From JACRCE01 sp038043305 (lineage in GTDB: Bacteria > Desulfobacterota > GWC2-55-46): a DNA stretch of 9,831 bases. A program made the translations under genes and the position numbers. Positions 1 to 5,747 of the stretch are shown here, piece by piece. Position 1 is the stretch's first letter. Every line of letters begins with the position of its first letter. The notes under the pieces were generated by a model that did not search any database, was not told the origin of the DNA, and worked only from the letters and a program-made list of their open reading frames with translations. The stretch lies in the NCBI GenBank assembly GCA_038043305.1, contig JBBTCG010000051.1, forward strand, positions 1-9,831. Direction: 5' to 3'.

Positions 1-936
1 TTTCTTAGATTATCAGACCTGTCGCGGGAGGAGTTGGACGGCATCCTCAAAAGGGCTATTCATCTCAAGGCGAGGCGCAAGGAAGGCATCCCCTACAGGC
101 CGCTTATCGGCAAGACCCTTGGGCTTGTGTTTGAGAAGGCGTCAACTCGCACGAGGCTGTCCTTTGAGGCCGGGATGACGCAGCTTGGAGGCTCTTCCAT
201 CTTCATCAGTCCAAAGGATTCGCAGATGGGCAGGGGCGAGCCGGTCAAGGACACGGCCCGCGTGATGAGCCGCTACCTTGACGCTGTGGTTATAAGGACA
301 TTTGCCCATTCCATAGTCGAGGAGTTTGCAAGGTACTCGGATATACCCGTAATCAACGGCCTTACTGATTCGCACCATCCGTGTCAGGTGCTTGCGGACT
401 TGATGACGATTATCGAGAAAAAGGCTTGCCCCCGCATGTCCTCAGCGGGGGGCGGCTTTGACGGCCTCCGCGTTTGTTGGATCGGCGACGGCAACAACAT
501 GGCCAATTCATGGATAGAGGCCGCCTCCATGCTGGGTTTTGAATTAAGGCTGGCCTGTCCGCAGGGGTATTGGCCTGACGCGGCGCTGCTCAAGGCCGCT
601 GGATCAAGGCCGGGCGCAGTGATACGGATGTGCGATGACGTCAACGAGGCGGCTGAAAACGCTCACGTCCTGAATACCGACGTCTGGGCTTCTATGGGAC
701 AGGAGGCCGAGTCCATGGCAAGGCGCAAGGCATTTACGGGCTATCAGATAAACGACGCGGTGCTGAAGACAGCCGATAGTGACGCAATAGTCCTTCACTG
801 CCTTCCGGCGCATAGGGGCGAGGAGATTACAGAGGAGGCGCTTGAAGGGCCCCAGTCCGTTGTATGGGATCAGGCGGAGAACAGGCTGCACGCGCAAAAG
901 GCGGTCTTGGAGTTTTTGTTGATGCGAACGCAATAA
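1..936 (+). CDS. argF: Ornithine carbamoyltransferase, 5' end cut by window edge
   Basis: Cytoplasmic enzyme that joins carbamoyl phosphate to ornithine to give citrulline in arginine biosynthesis. The frame is open from base 1, and the first visible residues (FLRLSDLSREEL) match the usual OTCase N-terminus. The TTG at 34 is therefore internal, and probably only a few residues are missing. Numbering from base 1, the carbamoyl-phosphate loop STRTR is at residues 48-52, HPCQ at 126-129 and the ornithine/catalytic HCLPAHRGEE at 266-275. A GDGNNMANS segment lies between them. The 311 visible residues fit the family's roughly 305-315. HCLP with an ornithine-type SMG motif (DVWASMGQE) separates it from aspartate carbamoyltransferase. 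It ends in TAA and is followed 19 bp later by argG, so the two are very likely co-transcribed. A catabolic OTCase is possible in principle, but the argG neighbour argues for the biosynthetic enzyme. Confidence 0.96.
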   Translation, partial: FLRLSDLSREELDGILKRAIHLKARRKEGIPYRPLIGKTLGLVFEKASTRTRLSFEAGMTQLGGSSIFISPKDSQMGRGEPVKDTARVMSRYLDAVVIRTFAHSIVEEFARYSDIPVINGLTDSHHPCQVLADLMTIIEKKACPRMSSAGGGFDGLRVCWIGDGNNMANSWIEAASMLGFELRLACPQGYWPDAALLKAAGSRPGAVIRMCDDVNEAAENAHVLNTDVWASMGQEAESMARRKAFTGYQINDAVLKTADSDAIVLHCLPAHRGEEITEEALEGPQSVVWDQAENRLHAQKAVLEFLLMRTQ

Positions 937-955
937 AAGGGGAACAGGGACAACG

Positions 956-2176
956 ATGAGCAATTCGGTAAAGAGAGTGGTGCTTGCCTATTCGGGCGGG
1001 CTGGATACCTCGGTCATAATCAAGTGGCTCATAGAGCGTTACAACTGCGAGGTCATCGCCTTTTCAGCGGACATCGGTCAGGGCGCGGAGCTTGCCGGGC
1101 TTAAAGAAAAGGCCATCAAGACCGGCGCAAAAAAGATATTCATAAAAGACCTTAGGGAGGAGTTCGTAAAGGACTTCGTATTCCCCATGCTGAGGGCGGC
1201 CTCGGTTTACGAGGGCGCGTATCTTCTCGGCACATCCATCGCAAGGCCGCTCATCGCAAAGGCTCAGATGGCCATAGCAAGGAGCGTCAAGGCCGACGCG
1301 GTCTCCCACGGCGCCACCGGCAAGGGAAACGATCAGGTGAGGTTCGAGCTGACATGCTACTCCATTGACCCTCATATAAAGGTCATTGCCCCGTGGCGCG
1401 AATGGGACATGAAGGGCAGGGCAGACCTTGTGCGTTACGCGGCGACGCACGGCATACCCGTGCCGGTTACCAAGGCAAAGCCTTATAGTTCTGACAGGAA
1501 TCTTTTTCACATCAGCTTCGAGGGCGGCATACTTGAAGACCCGTGGGCCGAGCCGCCTGACGATATGTATGTCATGACGTGCGCCCCTGAAAAAGCGCCC
1601 GCAAAACCAGCTTACGTGGAGATAGGCTTTGAGGACGGCAACCCCGTGTCAGTTGCCGGGAAGAGGCTCTCTCCCGCAAAGCTCCTTGCGCTCTTGAATG
1701 AGATCGGCGGCGCTCACGGCATCGGCAGGGTGGACATGGTTGAGAGCAGGTACGTCGGTATAAAATCGCGCGGCGTGTACGAGACCCCGGGCGGCACTAT
1801 ACTGCACGGCGCGCGCAGGGCGGTTGAGTCGCTTACTATGGACAGGGAGGTCATGCACCTTAGGGACTCCATGACGCCGCGATACTCAGAGCTTATATAC
1901 AACGGGTACTGGTACTCGCCTGAGAGGCTTGTCATGCAGCGCCTTGTGGACGAGGCGACAATCGGCGTAACCGGCGTTGCGCGCATGAAGCTCTATAAGG
2001 GAAGCGCAACGGTTGTCGGCAGGAAGGCGGAAAAATCGCTCTATCACCCGGACTTTGCCACCTTTGAGGAGGACACGGTCTACGACCAGAAGGACGCCGA
2101 AGGGTTTATAAAGATAAACGCGCTGAGGCTCAAGATAAAGGCCATGATGGACTTACCTTTTTTGAAAAAAAGGTAA
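956..2176 (+). CDS. argG: Argininosuccinate synthase
   Basis: ATP-dependent ligase that condenses citrulline with aspartate to argininosuccinate, the step after ArgF. The 406-residue product is full family length. The N-terminal ATP-pyrophosphatase P-loop AYSGGLDTS is at residues 11-19. Further family signatures follow in order: GATGKGNDQVRFE, KPYSSDRNLFHIS, the IKSRGVYETPGG segment, and SMTPRYSELIYNGYWYSPER near the C-terminus. The ATG at 956 is supported by AGGGA at 946-950 (5 nt spacer) and by the P-loop lying the expected short distance from the start. It sits 19 bp behind argF. argH, which would complete the pathway, does not follow. The last codons and the TAA stop are embedded in a perfect inverted repeat (2152-2177). 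Confidence 0.98.
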   Translation: MSNSVKRVVLAYSGGLDTSVIIKWLIERYNCEVIAFSADIGQGAELAGLKEKAIKTGAKKIFIKDLREEFVKDFVFPMLRAASVYEGAYLLGTSIARPLIAKAQMAIARSVKADAVSHGATGKGNDQVRFELTCYSIDPHIKVIAPWREWDMKGRADLVRYAATHGIPVPVTKAKPYSSDRNLFHISFEGGILEDPWAEPPDDMYVMTCAPEKAPAKPAYVEIGFEDGNPVSVAGKRLSPAKLLALLNEIGGAHGIGRVDMVESRYVGIKSRGVYETPGGTILHGARRAVESLTMDREVMHLRDSMTPRYSELIYNGYWYSPERLVMQRLVDEATIGVTGVARMKLYKGSATVVGRKAEKSLYHPDFATFEEDTVYDQKDAEGFIKINALRLKIKAMMDLPFLKKR

Positions 2177-2177
2177 G
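2152..2177. repeat. Perfect inverted repeat across the argG stop codon
   Basis: Left arm CTTACCTTTTTT (2152-2163) and right arm AAAAAAGGTAAG (2166-2177) are perfect reverse complements separated by GA. The element covers the last codons of argG, its TAA stop (2174-2176) and one base beyond. As RNA it could form a 12 bp, A/U-rich hairpin, in practice with a larger loop. No run of T follows on either strand, so it is not a textbook intrinsic terminator. It could still pause polymerase or protect the argFG mRNA 3' end, or it may be a dispersed repeat that supplied the argG C-terminus. Confidence 0.75.
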
Positions 2178-2197
2178 CCCAAAAAACTTTAATTGGG
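2178..2197. repeat. Short inverted repeat CCCAA/TTGGG after argG
   Basis: CCCAA (2178-2182) and TTGGG (2193-2197) flank a 10-base A/T-rich loop, directly abutting the larger repeat at the argG stop. It is short and could be chance, but its position suggests one compound intergenic hairpin element. The rest of the gap to 2264 holds a weak ATTCG/CGAAT pair (2230-2234, 2243-2247) and no promoter that I can support. Confidence 0.35.
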
Positions 2198-2264
2198 AAT
2201 AGGCATCCGGGCTGACCCCCGATAGAAACATTCGAGGGCAGGCGAATACTGATAGTCCCCGTGC

Positions 2265-2270
2265 AGGAGG
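2265..2270 (+). promoter_or_regulatory. Shine-Dalgarno that sets the FAH-family gene start
   Basis: AGGAGG lies 8 nt before the GTG at 2279. The upstream in-frame GTG at 2261 would place this ribosome binding site inside the coding region and has no comparable site of its own, so 2279 is the better start. Confidence 0.8.
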
Positions 2271-2278
2271 CATATCTT

Positions 2279-3055
2279 GTGAGGTTTTGCAGGTTTTCAA
2301 TCGGCGACGTTGTTTCCTGGGGCATGGTTGAAGGCGATTTGGTATATGCGCTTGCCAAAAGTCCTTTTAATGACGGCCGGATAGAAAAGATAAAAAACTC
2401 TGGCGCATACCGGCTGGATGATGTTAAACTTCTTGCCCCTTGCGAGCCGTCGAAGATAGTCGCAATAGGGCTCAACTACAGGGCGCACGCAGCGGAGTTT
2501 AATAAACCTCTGCCAGAGGAGCCCATGCTTTTTATGAAGCCCTCGACCGCGGTAATAGGGCATCGGGACGAGATAATCTATCCTGCCCACATGTCGCGGC
2601 GCGTTGACTACGAAGGAGAGCTTGCAGTAGTCATAGGCTCTAAGGCAAAGGATGTTACCGTTGAGAAGGCGGCGGGGCACATCATGGGCTATACTTGTTT
2701 CAACGACGTAACGGCAAGGGATTTGCAGGGCAAGGACGTGCAGTATACCCGCGCAAAGGGCTTTGACACATTTGCGCCGATCGGCCCGTGGATCGAGACG
2801 GACTTAAATCCCCTTGACGTGAGGATTCAGACGCGCCTGAACGGCGAATTGAGGCAGGATACGTCAACGGCTGACATGATATTCAACGTGTTTGAGCTGG
2901 TAAGTTTCGTATCCCGCGTAATGACGCTTTTGCCGGGGGACTGTATAGCGACCGGTACGCCATCGGGTGTCGGAAAGATGAAGCCGGGTGACGAGGTGGA
3001 GGTAAGCATCACAGGGATAGGCACGCTTGCCAATCGCGTTGAGGCGCGTTGTTGA
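2279..3055 (+). CDS. Fumarylacetoacetate hydrolase (FAH) family protein
   Basis: Cytoplasmic metal-dependent enzyme of the FAH/acylpyruvase/HpcE superfamily. Members cleave or decarboxylate small beta-keto acids such as acylpyruvates and oxaloacetate, or isomerise hydroxyheptadienedioate. With the GTG start at 2279 (AGGAGG 8 nt upstream) it has 258 residues. The N-terminal strand region (MRFCRFSIGD) is followed by the FAH fold. GLNYRAHAAE carries the conserved active-site His (H70). DYEGELAVVIG gives likely metal ligands E112 and E114, and CFNDVTARD gives D143. The family hallmark LLPGDCIATGTPSGVG lies near the C-terminus. Substrate cannot be read from sequence; a FAHD1-like acylpyruvase/oxaloacetate decarboxylase or a catechol meta-cleavage hydrolase are alternatives. 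It lies 102 bp behind argG and 44 bp before dapL, and no aromatic-degradation genes are nearby, so its link to the amino-acid genes is unclear. The 5' part looks somewhat more AT-rich than its neighbours. Confidence 0.9.
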   Translation: MRFCRFSIGDVVSWGMVEGDLVYALAKSPFNDGRIEKIKNSGAYRLDDVKLLAPCEPSKIVAIGLNYRAHAAEFNKPLPEEPMLFMKPSTAVIGHRDEIIYPAHMSRRVDYEGELAVVIGSKAKDVTVEKAAGHIMGYTCFNDVTARDLQGKDVQYTRAKGFDTFAPIGPWIETDLNPLDVRIQTRLNGELRQDTSTADMIFNVFELVSFVSRVMTLLPGDCIATGTPSGVGKMKPGDEVEVSITGIGTLANRVEARC

Positions 3056-3099
3056 GTCAACCGTAGTTCGTAAGCACCAATAACAGGAGGCAGTGTTTA

Positions 3100-4335
3100 A
3101 TGTCAGGCGACTACATTCAGGGGCTCTTTGCCGATAGGATCGGCGGCGAGGGTTTTGGCAAGGATACGAAGATATACAAGTTTGAGAAGATAAAGAGGGC
3201 AAAGGCCGAGGCGCGTAAGAACAATCCGGCTATGGAGCTTCTCGACTTCGGCGTGGGCGAGCCGGATGAGATGGCGTTCCCCATTGTCGTCGAGGCTCTA
3301 AAGCATGAGAGCGCAAAGCCGGAAAACCGCGGGTACGCGGACAACGGCATAATGGAGCTGAAGGAGGCCGCAGCCCGCTACCTTGAAAAGGTCTACGGCG
3401 TAATCGGCATTGACCCGGCAAAGGAGGTCATACATTCCATCGGCTCAAAGCCCGCCCTTGCCATGCTGCCGGACGCATTCATAAACCCGGGGGACGTAAC
3501 CCTTATGACGGTGCCGGGGTATCCGGTAATCGGCACGCACACCGAGTGGAACAACGGGCGCGTCGTGCCGCTGCCGCTGCTTGAGGAGAGGGGATTTTTG
3601 CCGGACTACAAGGCGATAAAGGCCGCTGACCTCAAGAATGCAAAACTCCTGTATATCAACTATCCCAATAACCCCACGGGGGCTTCGGCGACGATTGAGT
3701 TTTTTAAGGAGACTATCGAGTTCGCACACGCCCATAAGCTCATAGTCGTGCATGACGCGGCTTATGCGGCGCTCTCCTTCGACTCCGCGCCTCTGAGCTT
3801 TTTATCCGTTGACGGCGCAAAGGACGTCGGCATAGAGATACATTCGTTCTCAAAGGCATTCAACATGACCGGCTGGCGGCTTGCCTTTGTCGTTGGCAAT
3901 GAAAAGGTGGTGGGCGCGTTCGGGCACGTCAAGGACAACTGCGACTCCGGTCAGTTCATCGCCATACAGAAGGCCGGGGTGTACGCGCTGGATAATCCTG
4001 AGATAACGGAAAAGATAGCGGCCAAGTACAAAAGAAGGCTCATACTCATGGCCGAAGCCCTTAACGAATGCAGGTTTTCGGCGCCCGTGCCCAAAGGCTC
4101 CTTTTATATGTACACAAAGGCGCCCAAGGGGGCAAAGGGAGGCGTCAGGTTCAACTGCGCCGAGGACGTCTCCGAGTTTCTGATAAAGGAGGCGTACATA
4201 TCGTCCGTGCCGTGGGACGACGTGGGCGCATACCTCCGTTTCTCAGCGACATTCGCCGCAAAGGGCAAGGACGACGAGTTCAGGGTGATCGAGGAGATGA
4301 AGAAGCGGCTAAAGGCGCTGGAGCTTGAGTTTTGA
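3100..4335 (+). CDS. dapL: PLP aminotransferase, probable LL-diaminopimelate aminotransferase
   Basis: Fold-type I PLP enzyme that most likely transaminates tetrahydrodipicolinate with glutamate to LL-diaminopimelate, a one-step shortcut to lysine and the peptidoglycan cross-linking residue. The 411-residue product has GVGEPDE near the N-terminus, the cofactor segment YPNNPTGA (residues 188-195, N191 the conserved Asn), HDAAYAAL, and the Schiff-base lysine K252 in HSFSKAFNMTGWR. RFSATF near the C-terminus has the substrate-carboxylate Arg. GYADNG and the N-terminal GKDTKIYKFEKIKRAK resemble proteins annotated as DapL in several phyla; that comparison is from memory. An aspartate-type aminotransferase is the main alternative. 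The start is ATG 3100, with AGGAGG at 3085-3090 and a 9 nt spacer. It follows the FAH gene by 44 bp and is separated from folK by a large palindrome. Confidence 0.8.
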   Translation: MSGDYIQGLFADRIGGEGFGKDTKIYKFEKIKRAKAEARKNNPAMELLDFGVGEPDEMAFPIVVEALKHESAKPENRGYADNGIMELKEAAARYLEKVYGVIGIDPAKEVIHSIGSKPALAMLPDAFINPGDVTLMTVPGYPVIGTHTEWNNGRVVPLPLLEERGFLPDYKAIKAADLKNAKLLYINYPNNPTGASATIEFFKETIEFAHAHKLIVVHDAAYAALSFDSAPLSFLSVDGAKDVGIEIHSFSKAFNMTGWRLAFVVGNEKVVGAFGHVKDNCDSGQFIAIQKAGVYALDNPEITEKIAAKYKRRLILMAEALNECRFSAPVPKGSFYMYTKAPKGAKGGVRFNCAEDVSEFLIKEAYISSVPWDDVGAYLRFSATFAAKGKDDEFRVIEEMKKRLKALELEF

Positions 4336-4419
4336 ATAACGTGAACCGTGACCGTGAAAGACTCAACCCCCTAAATCCCCCTTATCAGGGGGACTTTCAC
4401 GGTCACGGTTCACGGTATT
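4336..4419. repeat. Large palindrome filling the dapL-folK gap
   Basis: The arms at 4340-4360 and 4394-4414 are perfect 21-base reverse complements. After one mismatch (4339/4415) pairing continues for four more base pairs (AATA at 4335-4338 with TATT at 4416-4419). The structure thus runs from the last base of the dapL TGA stop to two bases before the folK ATG. Each arm is built from imperfect repeats of CGTGAAC, CGTGAC and CGTGAAA. The 33-base centre carries its own nested hairpin. As RNA this would be a very stable structure across the intercistronic region. There is no T-run after it, so it is not a typical terminator. It is best read as a REP-like or MITE-like intergenic element; no target-site duplication is visible. 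Confidence 0.92.
4367..4392. repeat. Nested CCCCCT/AGGGGG hairpin in the palindrome centre
   Basis: CCCCCT occurs twice, at 4367-4372 and 4377-4382, and a single AGGGGG lies at 4387-4392. The nearer copy can form a 6 bp stem with a TATC tetraloop (4383-4386), and the farther copy could pair instead with a larger loop. From memory, C-rich/G-rich palindromes of this kind recur in intergenic regions of many bacterial genomes; copy number in this genome cannot be judged from one window. Confidence 0.75.
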
Positions 4420-4420
4420 T

Positions 4421-4927
4421 ATGGCTGAGCGCGTATTCATCTCAATAGGTTCCAACGTAGGCGACAGGGAGGGAAACTCCCTGAAGGCCGTCCGGCTTCT
4501 CGGAGCGGACGCCCAAAAGGCAAGGGTCGTCAAGGTCAGTTCGCTTTACGAAACCGAGCCGTGGGGTTTGATTGATCAGGAGAGGTTCATAAACGCCGTC
4601 GTCGAGATATCAACGGCTTTAGAGCCTCGCGCAGTTCTTGACCATCTCAAATCAATTGAGAGGTTCTGCGGCAGGCGCGAGGCAAGGCGCTGGGGCGAGA
4701 GGATAATAGACCTTGACGTCATCTTCTACGGCAATCTCGTGTATAATGGCGATGGATTGACGATACCGCATCCGCTTGTCCACGAACGCGCATTCGTGCT
4801 CGTTCCGCTTATGGAGATTGCGCCGGAGTTCGTTCATCCGGTATTGAGAAAGACGGTTGCCGAGCTTCTCCTCGCGGTAAGCGGAGTGAGCGGGGTAAGG
4901 CGCATCAAGGGTTTAACTATCACTTAG
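4421..4927 (+). CDS. folK: 2-amino-4-hydroxy-6-hydroxymethyldihydropteridine pyrophosphokinase (HPPK)
   Basis: Transfers pyrophosphate from ATP to 6-hydroxymethyl-7,8-dihydropterin, the step before dihydropteroate synthase in folate synthesis. The 168-residue cytoplasmic protein shows the HPPK pattern: ISIGSNVGD at the N-terminus (residues 7-15), SSLYETEPWG (pterin-binding region), RFINAVVEI, and the ATP/Mg signature RRWGERIIDLDVIFYG with R90, W91, R94, D97 and D99. The conserved IPHPLVHERAFVLVPL follows. The usual RWGPR reads RWGER here. ATG 4421 is the only start that fits, since the family motif begins five residues in, yet no Shine-Dalgarno lies upstream: the sequence before it is the right arm of the palindrome. 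Translation may depend on readthrough from dapL or unfolding of the hairpin. lsrF follows after 19 bp. Confidence 0.96.
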   Translation: MAERVFISIGSNVGDREGNSLKAVRLLGADAQKARVVKVSSLYETEPWGLIDQERFINAVVEISTALEPRAVLDHLKSIERFCGRREARRWGERIIDLDVIFYGNLVYNGDGLTIPHPLVHERAFVLVPLMEIAPEFVHPVLRKTVAELLLAVSGVSGVRRIKGLTIT

Positions 4928-4946
4928 CACACTAAGGAGGGTTTTT

Positions 4947-5747
4947 ATGGATTGGGGCATGAAAAATCGCTTGTCAAAGATTATACGGCCTGAAACCGGC
5001 AGGACCGTGATGCTTGCCGTTGACCACGGATATTTCCTTGGGCCTACGACCGGCCTTCAGGAGCCGGGAAAGACCATAGCGCCGCTTATACCCTACGCCG
5101 ACACGTTGATGCTCACGAGGGGCGTTTTAAGGGCGTGCGTTAGTCCGGCAACCGATATCCCGATAGTCTTGAGGGTGTCAGGCGGGACGAGCATACTGGG
5201 GAACCTTGCCGATGAAGGCACGACAGTATCAATGAAGGATGCCTTGCGGCTTAACGCGGCGGGCGTGGCGCTTTCCATATTCGTCGGGTCAGAGCTTGAG
5301 AGAAAGACGCTCCTGGCCCTTGCCGATCTCGTAAACGAGGGCGAGGAGCACGGCGTGCCGGTGCTTGCCGTAACCGCAGTTGGCAAGGAGATGGTGCGGG
5401 ACGCAAGGTATCTGGGGCTTGCGTGCAGGATAGCGGCGGAGCTTGGCGCGCACTACGTGAAGACCTATTATTGCGACGACTTCGAAAAGGTCGTTAAGAA
5501 CTGCCCGGTGCCGGTTGTGATCGCGGGCGGCAAGAAGATACCTGAAAGAGACGCCTTGAAGCTCTCTTTTGACGCGGTGAGCCACGGCGCGGTCGGCGTT
5601 GACATGGGGCGCAACATATTCCAGTCGGCTCATCCGGTCGCCATGATACGCACGGTGCGCGAGATAGTGCACAACAACCTGCCGCTTAAAGAGGCTTACG
5701 ACATGTTTGATACGCTGTCGCGTGAAAAGGAGACCATGTTCGCTTGA
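4947..5747 (+). CDS. lsrF: LsrF-type class I aldolase/thiolase (DeoC/DhnA-like)
   Basis: TIM-barrel Schiff-base enzyme. By my recall of the E. coli sequence it aligns along its whole length with LsrF, the 3-hydroxy-5-phosphonooxypentane-2,4-dione thiolase that ends autoinducer-2 degradation. It lacks the roughly 31-residue N-terminal extension of the E. coli protein. Shared blocks include DWGM..RLS, MLAVDHGYFLGPTTGL, VTAVGKEMVRDARY, KTYY, CPVPVVIAGGKK and GVDMGRNIFQS.HPVAM. The catalytic lysine is K172 in VKTYY, matching K203 of E. coli LsrF, and GGKK and VDMGRNIFQ form the phosphate-binding end. It has 266 residues, ATG 4947 and a strong AAGGAGG at 4934-4940 (6 nt spacer). No lsrACDBK genes are present, so the AI-2 role is not implied; it may be an aldolase on another ketose phosphate. 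It overlaps the next gene, a dehydrogenase, so both probably act in one pathway. Confidence 0.88.
   Translation: MDWGMKNRLSKIIRPETGRTVMLAVDHGYFLGPTTGLQEPGKTIAPLIPYADTLMLTRGVLRACVSPATDIPIVLRVSGGTSILGNLADEGTTVSMKDALRLNAAGVALSIFVGSELERKTLLALADLVNEGEEHGVPVLAVTAVGKEMVRDARYLGLACRIAAELGAHYVKTYYCDDFEKVVKNCPVPVVIAGGKKIPERDALKLSFDAVSHGAVGVDMGRNIFQSAHPVAMIRTVREIVHNNLPLKEAYDMFDTLSREKETMFA

Noticed and set aside
34..36. TTG at 34 as the argF start
   Set aside because: The frame stays open to base 1 and the upstream residues match the conserved OTCase N-terminus, so the true start is outside the window.
2152..2177. Intrinsic (rho-independent) terminator for argFG
   Set aside because: The stem is A/T-rich and is followed by CCCAAAAAAC rather than a T-run; kept only as an inverted repeat.
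2198..2264. Promoter or riboswitch upstream of the FAH-family gene
   Set aside because: TTGGGA near 2193 has no acceptable -10 partner at normal spacing, and the ATTCG/CGAAT and GATAG repeats do not match a riboswitch class I can recognise.
4068..4328. 86-codon + strand frame inside dapL
   Set aside because: It is out of frame within a conserved part of the aminotransferase, with an Arg/Gly-rich translation and no ribosome binding site logic.
4781..4798. Palindrome CACGAA...TTCGTG within folK
   Set aside because: It encodes the conserved HERAFV segment of HPPK, so the symmetry is explained by coding constraint.
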